From positions 46,251 through 110,250 of the forward strand of contig NVWA01000021.1 of NCBI GenBank assembly GCA_002746535.1: 64,000 bases of DNA. Direction: 5' to 3'. This stretch comes from Planctomycetota bacterium. GTDB taxonomy: Bacteria > Planctomycetota > GCA-2746535. Below the pieces are notes generated by a model that did no database searches, was not told the DNA's origin, and saw only the letters and a program-made list of their open reading frames with translations. A program made the position numbers and the translations under genes. This document shows positions 9,013 through 18,412 of the stretch, piece after piece. Every line of letters begins with the position of its first letter. Within the stretch, counting starts at the first letter, position 1.

Positions 9013-9810
9013 ATGGTAAAGAATACTATTCTGGTTATTTTTGGTATTGGACTTGTTATTGTTTTGATATTCCAACTTAATGGAGCAGATAAAACATATC
9101 CTTTGTTAAGCAAAAAGAACTCGATCTCATTAAAACAATGGAATATAAAATTTGATGGTTTAATTAAATCTGTTGTCAAAAAAAAGAGTCATCCGGTATA
9201 CAAAACTAATTTGGTAGATTATAAATCTTTAGTGAAGAATAAAGTCTTTATCGAGCTAGGAAGTTTATTAAATTCTATTGGTAGCGAAAACGCCAGTGAA
9301 AAAGAGAGATTAGCAGCTTGGCTTAACATATATAATTACTTAGCCATGAAAAAAGTAGTTGATAATATTGGAATAAAAAAACTTTCTGATTTAAATAAAG
9401 GGTTGTCAAGAGTTTGGACACAAGATGCAGGTATTGTTAATGGGACTACTGTTTCACTCGATACTGTAGAGCATAAAATTATTAGAGCTAGGTTTAAAGA
9501 GCCAAGAGTTCATTTTGCCCTTGTATGTGCTGCTTTGAGTTGCCCGGATCTAAGGTTAGAAGCTTTCACTGGTGAAAAATTAGAAGAACAATTAAAAGAT
9601 CAATTGACGGTTTTTATGAAAAATTCAAAAAAGGGTTTGAAGATCGACCGAGCCAATAAAGTAATTTATCTAACAAAAATTATGAAATGGTTTTCTGGTG
9701 ACTTTGGTGATGTAAAAAAATGGTTACTAAAGAAGGGGATAATAACTAAAGAAGAATCCAACTTTAAAATTAAGTATTTGGATTATGATTGGAAATTGAA
9801 TTCTTTGTGA
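9013..9810 (+). CDS. DUF547 domain protein, membrane-anchored or secreted
   Basis: A 265-residue protein from the ATG at 9013 (TAAGG 6 bases upstream; the TTG at 9007 is less likely). An N-terminal hydrophobic helix (about 4-20) anchors or exports it. The DUF547 domain follows: LAAWLNIYNYLAM (about 95-107), LDTVEHKIIRARF, then the hallmark RVHFALVCAALSCPDL (about 163-178), and FSGDFG near the end. DUF547 proteins are widespread and of unknown biochemical role; a conserved His/Cys cluster has led to suggestions of an enzyme. It ends one base before the convergent TPR gene. Confidence 0.8.
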   Translation: MVKNTILVIFGIGLVIVLIFQLNGADKTYPLLSKKNSISLKQWNIKFDGLIKSVVKKKSHPVYKTNLVDYKSLVKNKVFIELGSLLNSIGSENASEKERLAAWLNIYNYLAMKKVVDNIGIKKLSDLNKGLSRVWTQDAGIVNGTTVSLDTVEHKIIRARFKEPRVHFALVCAALSCPDLRLEAFTGEKLEEQLKDQLTVFMKNSKKGLKIDRANKVIYLTKIMKWFSGDFGDVKKWLLKKGIITKEESNFKIKYLDYDWKLNSL

Positions 9811-9811
9811 A

Positions 9812-10930
9812 TTATTTGTTCCAAGAAATACCTTTTCGTAAGTTCCAATATATTTTCGCAGGTAATACTAATAATAGAATCACAAAAATTAAAGATACAT
9901 ATTCAATTGGCTTCCAATCATATGTCCCTTTGAAATAGGCAATGTCCAAATAGATGGGACGTTCAGGAAACATATTGTTTTTTGTTAAATGACTAAAAGA
10001 TACTGAATTTCCATTTTGGAGTTGGGTAGTTTCGAAATTATGAAAGGTAAGCAACCAGTCTTTTACTTTCATAAGGTCATGATGAAATTGATTTTTATAA
10101 TACCTGTCGAATATATGTCCTGAGGCTAAGTTTATTGACCACAATTCAAAAAGGCTCTCACTTCTCATGTAGAAGAAATTTCTATCTGATTTACCATTTG
10201 AATTCTTAATTAGATCTTGATATCTAAGATAGGATCTTAACGCTAATTGATATTTTTTTTCATATAATAATATATCGCCGAGAACAATATAGGCATCAGC
10301 AAATTGATGATCATTTTTAATGAGACTGATTACATATTCTTTATTTGCGGCTTCAGCTGTTTTTTGATAACCATCTTCATATTTTATTCCAAGAAAATTT
10401 GAACTTCCGTCATTTGATTTTAAATATTGAATCATTTTAAGGTAATAATCACCGAGACCCATGTGTCCTTGAGGTTTTATCTTTAATGCTTTTTTAATAT
10501 ATTTTTCAGCATTTTCAAAGTCACCGAATTTTTTATACATAACACCCATGTTGGATGCTGTTTTGTAACGATTCGGATGATATTTTTCATTTGTTTCAAA
10601 TAATTTTATCGAATCATGATAATTAAATGGTTGTGCGAGCTTTTCAACTTTTGACATAAATGATGAGCGTTTAAAATAGGCGACAGCTAGGTCGTTTATA
10701 GCATCAAAGCTTTTTGGATTTTTTTCTAATATGGAATTGTTTCTAATAACTTCTTGATCATAAAAGGCCTCGCCATGATGCATAAACGAGCCCATGATAA
10801 TATGAACCAATTCACCCGTGATGGCTTTTTCATCAGCTCTAGAATAAGTGGTATTTACGCAGGCGAGTAGGCCAATGATAATTAAAAACCCAGCGGAATA
10901 TTTCAGTTGATTACTGTATGAAGGTTTCAT
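9812..10930 (-). CDS. TPR-repeat protein, probable lipoprotein
   Basis: 372 residues. The N-terminus has a hydrophobic stretch ending in a lipobox (LLAC, Cys24), so it is probably lipidated at the outer or inner membrane. TPR units are seen around residues 50-160 (NPKSFDAINDLAVAYFK; RYKTASNMGVMYKKFGDFENAEKYIKKAL) and 205-240 (HQFADAYIVLGDILLYEKKY). A second hydrophobic helix near the C-terminus (about 344-362) could insert in the membrane. TPRs usually bind partner proteins; the partner is not evident. The SD AGGAG supports the start. Confidence 0.7.
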   Translation of the reverse strand: MKPSYSNQLKYSAGFLIIIGLLACVNTTYSRADEKAITGELVHIIMGSFMHHGEAFYDQEVIRNNSILEKNPKSFDAINDLAVAYFKRSSFMSKVEKLAQPFNYHDSIKLFETNEKYHPNRYKTASNMGVMYKKFGDFENAEKYIKKALKIKPQGHMGLGDYYLKMIQYLKSNDGSSNFLGIKYEDGYQKTAEAANKEYVISLIKNDHQFADAYIVLGDILLYEKKYQLALRSYLRYQDLIKNSNGKSDRNFFYMRSESLFELWSINLASGHIFDRYYKNQFHHDLMKVKDWLLTFHNFETTQLQNGNSVSFSHLTKNNMFPERPIYLDIAYFKGTYDWKPIEYVSLIFVILLLVLPAKIYWNLRKGISWNK

Positions 10931-11064
10931 TTACAGTCTCCTGATAAAAATAGGATTATTTAATCATTTTAATTTTATGTCATTTTAAATCAATTATTTG
11001 CAAAGTAACGTTTAATTGTGGAGGTAACTTAGGCTAAACTTTTTAAATAAAACCAGTTGGTTTT

Positions 11065-11093
11065 TTGAAACAGGGGTGTTTATAGCCTATACT
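11065..11093 (+). promoter_or_regulatory. Sigma70-type promoter for the receiver/FapA operon
   Basis: TTGAAA (11065-11070), a 17-bp spacer and TATACT (11088-11093) match the housekeeping consensus at 5/6 and 5/6 positions. The expected transcription start is near 11100, about 30 bases before the ATG at 11129. Confidence 0.6.
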
Positions 11094-11128
11094 ATAGGAT
11101 GAATAGTTGATTTGATTAAGGAAATATC

Positions 11129-11959
11129 ATGAAGTTTAAAATTCTTATTGTTGATAGTGATGAAAATTCGGTAAATAAATTCTGTGAAATATTTTCAGAT
11201 ATGGATTATTCAATTGAATCATGTCATGAATTAAAATTTGCAATGGATAAGGTTGGGAGTAATGATTATTCCGTAATTCTCTCTGAAATACAATTACTAG
11301 ATGGTGGCGGAATAGAATTATTTTCTGACCCAATCGTAATTAATCATCCGGCAATCAAATTAATTTATTCTGAAAGCTTTGATACAGAGAGTGTCTTGAA
11401 ATTAATTAATAAATGTCACGTTTGGAATTTTATCAATAAATCATTTTCTGACATTGAAGTTAAAGAGGTGGTGGTAGAAGCCATTAAAACATTTGAAAAA
11501 AATATAGACGATAAGAATAATTATGAAAATATGAAACAAGAAAATCAAGATCATAAAAAAGAAATCTCGTCCCTTAAGAATATATTTGAAGAAACTGTTG
11601 TCGTTATTGATGATAGAACAAAGTTATTAAAACTATTAGCTACTAATGATGATCAGGAATTTATATTAGAACAAACATTTGATTTCATAAAAGATATCTG
11701 TGGTGATTATAATTACAAAATTGTGAAAGAATTAAGTTCTGAGCCTATGTACTATCCCTTATATAACGATGGTATTTATCTAGGGTATGTTGTTTATGAT
11801 CAGGTTAGCGCATTAGTTAGTGAGAAGATTGTTGATACGATTCGGATTTTTGCACCTGTTATTGAAGTATGTTTACACTTATTAGACGCTAAGAAAAACA
11901 CGAATTTAATAGTTGAAGAATTAGGTTATTTATTAGAAGATGAAGATTTCAATGACTGA
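11129..11959 (+). CDS. Receiver-like protein with Glu in place of the phospho-acceptor Asp
   Basis: A 276-residue protein. Residues 1-125 have the CheY fold: KILIVDSDE with the acidic pair, YSVILSEIQLLDGGGIEL where the phospho-acceptor Asp is Glu53, and FINKSFSD with the conserved Lys. The D-to-E change usually gives a receiver that cannot be phosphorylated and may mimic the active state. Residues 125-150 look like a coiled coil. The C-terminal ~120 residues are not recognised; they contain a region (YYPLYNDGIYLGYVVYDQ) that could be a degenerate GAF/PAS-like sensor. Its last bases overlap the FapA-like gene, so the two are translated together and probably work together. Confidence 0.75.
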   Translation: MKFKILIVDSDENSVNKFCEIFSDMDYSIESCHELKFAMDKVGSNDYSVILSEIQLLDGGGIELFSDPIVINHPAIKLIYSESFDTESVLKLINKCHVWNFINKSFSDIEVKEVVVEAIKTFEKNIDDKNNYENMKQENQDHKKEISSLKNIFEETVVVIDDRTKLLKLLATNDDQEFILEQTFDFIKDICGDYNYKIVKELSSEPMYYPLYNDGIYLGYVVYDQVSALVSEKIVDTIRIFAPVIEVCLHLLDAKKNTNLIVEELGYLLEDEDFND

Positions 11960-13910
11960 TTCAAATCAAATAATTATAGCTTCTTTAAAAAATGATACCG
12001 TGGCAGTATTGAAAAATTTGCCGGTAATGTTGAAAGAAGGTTTTTCTCCTGGTGAAGAAGAGATTAAACTTTGTCTTGAAAAAGAAGGTATTACTCATCA
12101 CGTTAATTGGAAGGCTATTATGCAAGCCATAGCCCATGTTAAAAATACCGGCGAACCTATTCAAGATGTTATTATAGGTAGGGCCGAGCCGAGCCCTTTA
12201 ACTATTTTTCATTGTGGTCCAAACGTAGAGCTTATTGGTGAAAAATTTAATGCGTTTAAGTTAAACTGGAGAAAGCTTGAACTAATTCTTAATGATCAAG
12301 AGAAATCAAGTGATCAATTGAAAGCAGATTTTTATCTTAAAGATGAAATAATTTTTGAAGTTGGTTTCCCTAAATTAATTAATTTGAAAGGAAAGGTGTT
12401 TTTAGATCGTCATAATACTTCTCCCCTTGAATTTAATGACTCTATCAATGTCGAGATAGCTGAAGATAAAATTTATTATAAAGCAAATGAAAATGGATAT
12501 CTGATTATTGATGAAAATAAAAAATTTGGAATTCTTGATCCAGTTTTTTATGGCATTTATCAATCTCATGTATCCATGAAATACTACTCTATAAGAAGTG
12601 GAATTGAAAAATATCAGCAGATTCTTGATGCTGAAATTAATAAATATGATGTTGAACAAGCCCCAGTACTAGAAAATTGTACAAGTACGAGTTTGTTTAC
12701 TTTTTTACTTAAAAAGGGTATTAGTCCTGTTAAAGGTATTGATGCAATGGTTGATTGGAAATTTACACTTGATGACGTAAATGATCAAAAAGATGAGAAG
12801 GTAATCGACTATAAAGAATTAAATCCATATAAAAAAATTGAAGCTGGTACCCTAATTGCCGTTAAATCTAAATTTGTTCTAGGAAGAGAAGGTGAGGATA
12901 TCAATGGTGAAAAGATAAAAGTAAAATTAGGAACCGATATCAAAATAAAAACTGATAAGAATATTACCTCTCAAGAGAAAGACGGTAAGATCTATTATAA
13001 GGCCGGTATAGGTGGGATTTACTTTCGATGTCATAATAGCATTTCAATTGAAAATGCCTTAGTAGTGCGGGGGGATGTTGATTTAAATTCAGGGAATATT
13101 TCCCAAAAAGGATCTGTTATCATTGAAGGTGATGTTAAATCTGGTTTTTCGGTTAAGTGTGAAAATAATCTAGTTATCCGTGGTTCCATTGAAAACGGTG
13201 GAAATGTTTCATGCAGCGGAGATGTCATTGTCATGCGAGGTGTTGTTGGTGAAAATACTATTTTAAATGTCAGAGGATCTTGTCAACTGGGTTTTGTAGC
13301 AGATGCCGAAGTGATTTGTGTTGGGAAATTAGAAATAGAAAAGTATGCCTATAATGCTAGGCTGTATTGTCGTGATCTTATTGAAATACATGGTGTATCT
13401 GTGAAGAATGGTAAAAGCGCTTTAATAGGTGGCGAGATAAATTCTTTGGGTCAAATTAATGTACATAGTGTCGGTTCACTACAAGGTATCACCAACATTG
13501 AATTAGGATATGATTTGATTGTTAAACGCAAAATCGCTAAATTAAAAAGTGTCTTGCCGAGTTTTTCAAAAATATTAGCAGAATTAAATAAAAAAGTGTT
13601 GTTTATTTCCGGCCCAGATAAGAATAAAATTTTAGATGCAATGTCACCTGAGGAAAAAGCAGAATTGATGAAAGATATAAAATCTATTAAGGATTCGAAA
13701 GAACAAAGAGAAAAAATTGAAGAAACAATTACAAAACTGGGAGAGTTACTCAAGATTGATGATATAAGTTTAGCTAAATTAACGGTTAAAATCGGCTTAT
13801 TGCCTGATGTCCAAGTAACCATTAAAGATACAAGTAAACTTTTTACTGAAGAGATTAAAGGGGCATTTAAAATTACTATGGAAGATTTTGAGTTAGTGAT
13901 TAAGCGCTAA
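11952..13910 (+). CDS. FapA (DUF342) family protein
   Basis: 652 residues from the ATG at 11952, which overlaps the stop of the receiver-like gene by 8 bases (an in-frame ATG at 11940 is also possible). The central and C-terminal part is a FapA/DUF342 domain: AGTLIAVKSKFVLGREGEDI (about 300), then a beta-helix of repeated short strands with Gly turns (VVRGDVDLNSGNI, VIIEGDVKSGF, LVIRGSIENGGNV) and GVKNGKSALIGGEI near residue 490, which is typical of the family. A Lys/Glu-rich helical segment follows (about 540-610). FapA of Vibrio acts in flagellar assembly and polarity; in non-flagellar bacteria the family is linked to polar or surface structures. No flagellar genes are visible here. Confidence 0.8.
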   Translation: MTDSNQIIIASLKNDTVAVLKNLPVMLKEGFSPGEEEIKLCLEKEGITHHVNWKAIMQAIAHVKNTGEPIQDVIIGRAEPSPLTIFHCGPNVELIGEKFNAFKLNWRKLELILNDQEKSSDQLKADFYLKDEIIFEVGFPKLINLKGKVFLDRHNTSPLEFNDSINVEIAEDKIYYKANENGYLIIDENKKFGILDPVFYGIYQSHVSMKYYSIRSGIEKYQQILDAEINKYDVEQAPVLENCTSTSLFTFLLKKGISPVKGIDAMVDWKFTLDDVNDQKDEKVIDYKELNPYKKIEAGTLIAVKSKFVLGREGEDINGEKIKVKLGTDIKIKTDKNITSQEKDGKIYYKAGIGGIYFRCHNSISIENALVVRGDVDLNSGNISQKGSVIIEGDVKSGFSVKCENNLVIRGSIENGGNVSCSGDVIVMRGVVGENTILNVRGSCQLGFVADAEVICVGKLEIEKYAYNARLYCRDLIEIHGVSVKNGKSALIGGEINSLGQINVHSVGSLQGITNIELGYDLIVKRKIAKLKSVLPSFSKILAELNKKVLFISGPDKNKILDAMSPEEKAELMKDIKSIKDSKEQREKIEETITKLGELLKIDDISLAKLTVKIGLLPDVQVTIKDTSKLFTEEIKGAFKITMEDFELVIKR

Positions 13911-13923
13911 GTTCTTGTGTAAT

Positions 13924-14691
13924 TTAATTATGATAATTCGTTGGTGATTTACCATATTTATTTTTAAATACTCTTGAAAAGTGCAATGGGTCAGAATATC
14001 CTAATCTCATGGCAATTTCATTTATTTTTAATATTTTATTTTCGAGCAATCTGAGAGCTAAGTTCATCTTTAAGCTTTCATGATATTTTATAATTCCCAT
14101 ACCAAAAAAACTATTTGAATGTCGACTTAGTTGCCTAGTAGATAAATGAAAATCATTTGCCATTTGATCTAATGATAATTTTCTGTCTAGTCTTTCTTGT
14201 AAATATACATCAAGCTTTTCTTCTGTAATTTTCTTTTGTTGATTCTCGGGATTATCGTCTAAAAGGTTAGTTAATATTGTTGAGAGTTTTGACTCAAGTA
14301 TCCCCATTTGTTGAGGGAGTTCTTTTCTTATAATGTAATTTGAACTTTTAAAATTTAATTCTATTGAAGATATATCATTACATTGAATGAATTGATTTTT
14401 ATATTTTTCGATAATGTTTTTTGTAAGGTATCTAGCATATTTACCACTGTATCTCATATAATATCGTTTATAGGGTTCATGCTTGTCACATACTAATATT
14501 CCTGAATCTTCGGGTAAGAAAAAGGCGATACAGGGTTGTATTATATTTTCTCGAAAGGCGTTATTTTTGTAATAGCCCTTTCCTTCTGTAAACAAGTTGA
14601 TCATGATATCATTTTGTTTAGTGCCGGCGGTTATATCGAGTGGTTTATTTTGTACGTATCCGATTGAACGTACTTGAAATGGGGGCTCCAT
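13924..14691 (-). CDS. AraC family transcriptional regulator
   Basis: A 255-residue one-component regulator. The N-terminal ~150 residues are a cupin-like ligand-binding half (ITAGTKQNDIMINLFTEGKGYY). Residues about 160-255 form the two helix-turn-helix AraC DNA-binding domain: LSLDQMANDFHLSTRQLSRHSNSFFG, then KINEIAMRLGYSDPLHFSRVFKNKYGKSPTNYH, the latter a full match to the family signature. It is divergent from the acyltransferase fusion gene, with 95 bp between the two starts, and so likely controls that gene. No strong SD is seen. Confidence 0.88.
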   Translation of the reverse strand: MEPPFQVRSIGYVQNKPLDITAGTKQNDIMINLFTEGKGYYKNNAFRENIIQPCIAFFLPEDSGILVCDKHEPYKRYYMRYSGKYARYLTKNIIEKYKNQFIQCNDISSIELNFKSSNYIIRKELPQQMGILESKLSTILTNLLDDNPENQQKKITEEKLDVYLQERLDRKLSLDQMANDFHLSTRQLSRHSNSFFGMGIIKYHESLKMNLALRLLENKILKINEIAMRLGYSDPLHFSRVFKNKYGKSPTNYHN

Positions 14692-14753
14692 ATGTCTTAA
14701 ATGTCCATATATAATGACTTATATATCTATTTTATAACATAAAATGTCTGTAT
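14692..14753. promoter_or_regulatory. Candidate AraC-type operator half-sites
   Basis: The short divergent region between the AraC gene and the acyltransferase fusion has three direct copies of ATGTC (14692, 14701, 14745); the last two sit in a longer shared context, AAATGTCCATAT and AAATGTCTGTAT. Direct half-site repeats are typical of AraC-family binding sites. This is inference from spacing only. Confidence 0.3.
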
Positions 14754-14786
14754 TGTTATATAAAACTTTAAATTGAGGTTAAAAAT

Positions 14787-16379
14787 ATGGAAACTCCTGT
14801 GCAAGAATTACCTTGGCTTAGAACAAAAGATAATCAAGGCAAACTATCTGATGAAGATTTTTGTCAAAAATATAACGTAAGTTTTGAAGATGAATCCTAT
14901 GTTGCCGAAGATGCTGCTATCTCCACAGAATCTTTGAAGCTAGGTTTTAAAAGTTTTATTGCTTCAGGATGTGTGCTAACGGGAAATATTTCTATTGGGT
15001 CATATAGTACCGTGAATATTTATACTCATGTTTGCGGAAAGGTATCTATTGGTGATGGAGTACGTATTGGAACTAAAACAAGTATCTTTGGTTTTAATCA
15101 TGGATTCTCAGACGTTGATAAACCAATTCATCAGCAAAAACATATATCCAAAGGAATTACTATTAAGGATGATGTTTGGATAGGAGCTAATGTTGTTATC
15201 GTTGATGGTGTAACAGTTAACAAGCATTGTATCATTGCGGCTGGGGCAGTCGTAACGAAGGATGTCCCGGAATATAGTGTTGTTGGTGGTAATCCTGCAA
15301 AAGTAATTAAAAATCGAAAAACGAACTCAAGGCCAAATAATAATTCAGGTGTTGATCAACAATTAAAAAGTTATTCAAAACAAATTTCTAATGAATGGCA
15401 AGAATTTTTGAAGCATTTTATTGTAGAAAAGGATGGCAAGGAGCTTTACTACGATTTTAGACGGTCTGAAACAAATAAAAGAGCTTACAACGACGCTGTT
15501 GAGATTTCGGCGGCATTTGATGGTAAATTACCAAATGAAGAATTAGCTGAAACAATCAAAAATATTCAAAGTATGCAAGATCCGAAGTCAGGATTGGTTA
15601 TCTCTGCTTCAGATGAAAATAAAACACCTATTGAATTAATAACTGAAGTATATAACTATGACACTATGTCAGCAGGTTACGCCTTAATGGCTTTAGGCGA
15701 AAAGTTTTTATATCCTATTTCTGTTATTGATAAAGTCTCGAATGTTAAAATATTAAATATTATTAAGGATTTAAATTGGAAAACAGGAGGTTGGGGAGCG
15801 GGTAGTTGGATAGATATTTATTCAACATTTCACTATTTCAACAAGATCAATTTTGATATGGAAGAATCATTAGAAATCGTGTTTGGTTTTTTAACTAAAA
15901 AGAATAATAAGTATACGGGCATGTGGGGTGAGTTTATTAATGAATCTGGTTGGTTACAGCCGGTGAATGGGTTTTATCGCTTGACAAGAGGTAGTTACGC
16001 TCAGTTTGAATATTCTTTGCCGAATGTAGAGTCAGCTATTGATACTATTTTTACGCACACAAGAAATTATGGGTTTAAGGATTGGAAAAATATTACGGCT
16101 TGTAATATACTTGATATTGTTCATCCATTGTGGCTTTGTATGCAACAGTCTGATTATCGTAAGGATGAAATTAAGGCGCTTATGTTACATTTGCTTCCTC
16201 AAATGTTAAGTCAGTATCAGTCACAAAAAGGTTTTGCTTTTTGCCCTGAAGAAGACGTAAGTTTAATGGGCACTGAAATGTGGATGAGTATTGTTTATCT
16301 AGCAGCTGATATTTTAGGTTTAGAAAATGAACTGTCTTATAAGCCTAAAGGTATACATATTCTAAATAACAAAAAATAG
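14787..16379 (+). CDS. Fusion: hexapeptide acyltransferase + alpha/alpha-toroid-like domain
   Basis: 530 residues. Residues about 35-175 are a left-handed beta-helix acyltransferase of the maltose/xenobiotic acetyltransferase type, with hexapeptide repeats ([28 protein letters not shown]), the catalytic-type His in FGFNHGF and the closing [14 protein letters not shown]...[22 protein letters not shown]. After a linker, residues about 225-520 form a second domain rich in aromatic residues and helices ([34 protein letters not shown]) that resembles an alpha/alpha toroid, as in glycan-active or terpenoid enzymes. Acetyl- or succinyl-transfer to a sugar is likely for the first half; the second half may bind or process the same glycan. 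The neighbouring AraC gene is the likely regulator. Confidence 0.75.
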   Translation: METPVQELPWLRTKDNQGKLSDEDFCQKYNVSFEDESYVAEDAAISTESLKLGFKSFIASGCVLTGNISIGSYSTVNIYTHVCGKVSIGDGVRIGTKTSIFGFNHGFSDVDKPIHQQKHISKGITIKDDVWIGANVVIVDGVTVNKHCIIAAGAVVTKDVPEYSVVGGNPAKVIKNRKTNSRPNNNSGVDQQLKSYSKQISNEWQEFLKHFIVEKDGKELYYDFRRSETNKRAYNDAVEISAAFDGKLPNEELAETIKNIQSMQDPKSGLVISASDENKTPIELITEVYNYDTMSAGYALMALGEKFLYPISVIDKVSNVKILNIIKDLNWKTGGWGAGSWIDIYSTFHYFNKINFDMEESLEIVFGFLTKKNNKYTGMWGEFINESGWLQPVNGFYRLTRGSYAQFEYSLPNVESAIDTIFTHTRNYGFKDWKNITACNILDIVHPLWLCMQQSDYRKDEIKALMLHLLPQMLSQYQSQKGFAFCPEEDVSLMGTEMWMSIVYLAADILGLENELSYKPKGIHILNNKK

Positions 16380-16567
16380 TTATTTATATATTATATTGAG
16401 AGTCCAGGTGTCGTGCTTTCAGCCTTTTTGGTTGGTGTTTTTTCCTAGCATTAAAATGCCAGGCTAGAAATACGTATAATCCTTCAGAATAAAAAATTGA
16501 TCCGCAATTACTATCTGATTTTTCTTTTATCGCATAAGTGATAATAGTTATCTGTGATTCATGGGTG

Positions 16568-17746
16568 CTATTTCTTTTTATTATTTTCCATGATGCCACC
16601 TGAGAAGATGCTTGAAGTTCCGTATTTAGCTCTGATGGTATCCATGACTCGATCAACTTCTTGAGATTTAGTATTTTCTTCGTCTTCATCAAATAGATAT
16701 AATTGTCCTGTGCCTGTTTCTTCAAAGTGACTAGTTGATATACCTAATAGTCGAGTTCCTTTTTTACGAATATCTTTTAGTTTGTGTAGTAGTTCCAGGG
16801 CCAATTCATAGATCGTTTTGGTTGTATCGGTTGATTTTTCGAATGTGTTGCTTCTTGTGACAAGTGTAAAATCTGCATATTTTACTTTAACGGTAATTGT
16901 TTTTGCCATCACCTTTTTTTTACGTAAACGTGAGGCTACTTGATCCGCCAGTTTTAATAGTTTACTATGAAGTTCTTTTTCATTGTAAATATCTTCTGCG
17001 AAAGTTGTCTCTTTCCCTATGGAAAGTGCTTTTTGTGGAAGAGTTACTGGACGATCATCAACTCCGTTGGCGAGGTTAAAAAAATGTTCTGCCATATTTC
17101 CAAGAACACTTTGTAAAGTCGTTAATTTAGTTGTTCGTAAATCATGAATGGTGCGAATATTTAGGTTTTGTATGATGTCAGCGGTTTTTTTACCAATACC
17201 ACCAATGGCTCTAATGGAAAGAGTATCTAAAAATTCAAATCGTTTATCCCAATCGATAACGCAAAACCCTTGTGGTTTATTGAACTCAGACCCGATTTTG
17301 GCTAAAAATTTATTAGGCCCTACGCCTACAGAAGCGTGTAGTTCATTTTCGTCATAGATTTCTTTTTGAATTCTTTTGCCAATGGTAACAGCGTTTCCGA
17401 AAAGTGCTTCGGACCCTTTCACATCAAGATAGGCTTCATCTAAAGAAATGGGTTCTATTATTGGTGTATAGCGTTGCATAATTGCCATTATCTTTATGGA
17501 TACATTTTTATATTCTTGCATGTGAGAGGGTACAAAGATTGCTTTTGGACATAGTTTTTTAGCCGTAAGAGAGGGCATAGCTGACTTGACACCCATGGCT
17601 CGAGCTTCATACGAAGCTGATGCGACGACTCCACGTCGACCGTTACCGCCAACAATGATGGGTTTTCCTCTATACTCGGGGAAGTCCCTTTGTTCAACAC
17701 TAGCGTAAAAAGCATCCATGTCGATATGTAAAATATGGTTTTTCAT
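16568..17746 (-). CDS. dinB: DNA polymerase IV (Y-family translesion polymerase)
   Basis: 392 residues. The catalytic carboxylates are intact: Asp9 in HIDMDAFYASVE and Asp103-Glu104 in SLDEAYLDV, with Phe13 as the steric gate. The palm/fingers/thumb are followed by helix-hairpin-helix (RAIGGIGKKTADIIQNLNI, about 170-190) and little-finger regions. QLYLF near the C-terminus fits the beta-clamp binding motif (QLxLF), so recruitment to the sliding clamp is likely. The polymerase copies across lesions at the cost of fidelity. It diverges from the broken DnaE-type polymerase gene, with a DUF559/palindrome cassette inserted between the two start regions. No LexA-type box could be assigned upstream. 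Confidence 0.93.
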   Translation of the reverse strand: MKNHILHIDMDAFYASVEQRDFPEYRGKPIIVGGNGRRGVVASASYEARAMGVKSAMPSLTAKKLCPKAIFVPSHMQEYKNVSIKIMAIMQRYTPIIEPISLDEAYLDVKGSEALFGNAVTIGKRIQKEIYDENELHASVGVGPNKFLAKIGSEFNKPQGFCVIDWDKRFEFLDTLSIRAIGGIGKKTADIIQNLNIRTIHDLRTTKLTTLQSVLGNMAEHFFNLANGVDDRPVTLPQKALSIGKETTFAEDIYNEKELHSKLLKLADQVASRLRKKKVMAKTITVKVKYADFTLVTRSNTFEKSTDTTKTIYELALELLHKLKDIRKKGTRLLGISTSHFEETGTGQLYLFDEDEENTKSQEVDRVMDTIRAKYGTSSIFSGGIMENNKKK

Positions 17747-17795
17747 AAATGTTTAGTTCTAGAATGTTTATGTTTATTTTAGTCAAAATGTTTGA

Positions 17796-17827
17796 GTTAT
17801 TGTAACAACCACCCCGTCAGCAAGCTG
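17796..17827 (+). repeat. 32-bp direct repeat, copy 1 (left edge of DUF559 cassette)
   Basis: Starting GTTATTGTAACAACC and running to GCAAGCTG, this is identical over 32 bases to 18381-18412. The two copies bracket the palindrome and the DUF559 gene. Confidence 0.8.
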
Positions 17828-17971
17828 CCACCCCTCCTTAAAAAGGAGGGGAGCTTTTACTTGAAACTTAATTCACAAGAAGCTACATGTGGTTCTTCAC
17901 AAAATAAAAAAATTACAATAATTCCCCTCCTTTTTAAGGAGGGGTGGCAGCTTGCTGACGGGGTGGTTGTT
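17804..17971. repeat. 168-bp palindromic repeat, family 2
   Basis: Perfect inverted arms of 49 nt (17804-17852 and 17923-17971) around a 70-bp spacer. Each arm reads AACAACCACCCCGTCAGC, continues through GCAAGCTGCCA and ends in a small self-complementary hairpin CCCCTCC...GGAGGGG. A third, single and diverged copy lies at 18389-18450. The arms are GC-rich against an AT-rich background. Repeats with this 'CCACCCCGTC...CCCCTCCTT' look are, to my knowledge, scattered through many unrelated bacterial genomes. Confidence 0.85.
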
Positions 17972-17981
17972 TTAATAGTTG

Positions 17982-18362
17982 TCATTTATCATTCGTTCTT
18001 TTAAAATACTTTTTAATATCTCTTAACACCATATCTGAGTTTTCGAAAACTAATTTATTTTCAAATCTTAAAACGGTTATTCCTTGTTCTGATAGGTGTT
18101 GGTCACGCTTTTGATCTTTTTCGTATCCTGATGGGAAAAGATGTCCATTGCCATCTAGCTCTATTGCTAACTTTTCTGATGGGCAATAGAAGTCTAGAAT
18201 ATATCTTCCGACACTATGTTGTCGTCGAAATTTCCTGCCATCTAGTTGTTTTCCTTGAATGTATGTCCAAAGTTTGGCTTCAGCAGGAGTTAGAGTCTTT
18301 CGCAGTTTTATTCTTAAGTATTTTAAGGAGTGAGAGTTGTGTTTTATAGAATCATCAATCAT
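17982..18362 (-). CDS. DUF559 endonuclease-like protein (Vsr/PD-(D/E)XK fold)
   Basis: 126 residues, the normal size for the family. The N-terminal LRKTLTPAEAKLWTYIQGKQL and RKFRRQHSVGRYILDFYCP are the family hallmarks, followed by KLAIELDGNGH; Asp57, Glu68 and Asp70 form the nuclease-like metal site (D...ExD). Such proteins resemble the very-short-patch-repair nuclease fold; their biological role is not established. The gene is boxed in: a palindrome ends 10 bp beyond its stop and another copy starts 27 bp upstream of its start codon, in inverted orientation relative to each other. It has no clear SD. The arrangement suggests a repeat-associated mobile gene. Confidence 0.85.
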   Translation of the reverse strand: MIDDSIKHNSHSLKYLRIKLRKTLTPAEAKLWTYIQGKQLDGRKFRRQHSVGRYILDFYCPSEKLAIELDGNGHLFPSGYEKDQKRDQHLSEQGITVLRFENKLVFENSDMVLRDIKKYFKRTNDK

Positions 18363-18380
18363 ATTTTTATTTTAGTTAAA

Positions 18381-18412
18381 GTTATTGTAACAACCACCCC
18401 GTCAGCAAGCTG
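18381..18412 (+). repeat. 32-bp direct repeat, copy 2 (right edge of DUF559 cassette)
   Basis: Identical over 32 bases to 17796-17827. It includes 8 bases (GTTATTGT) outside the palindrome proper, which may be part of the repeat or a duplicated target. Confidence 0.75.

Noticed and set aside
16384..16725. 113-codon minus-strand frame overlapping the 3' end of dinB
   Set aside because: Most of it reads dinB in another phase, and it has no ribosome binding site; the part beyond dinB shows no recognisable protein.
17747..17800. LexA/SOS box upstream of dinB
   Set aside because: No sequence here fits a known LexA consensus well enough to name.
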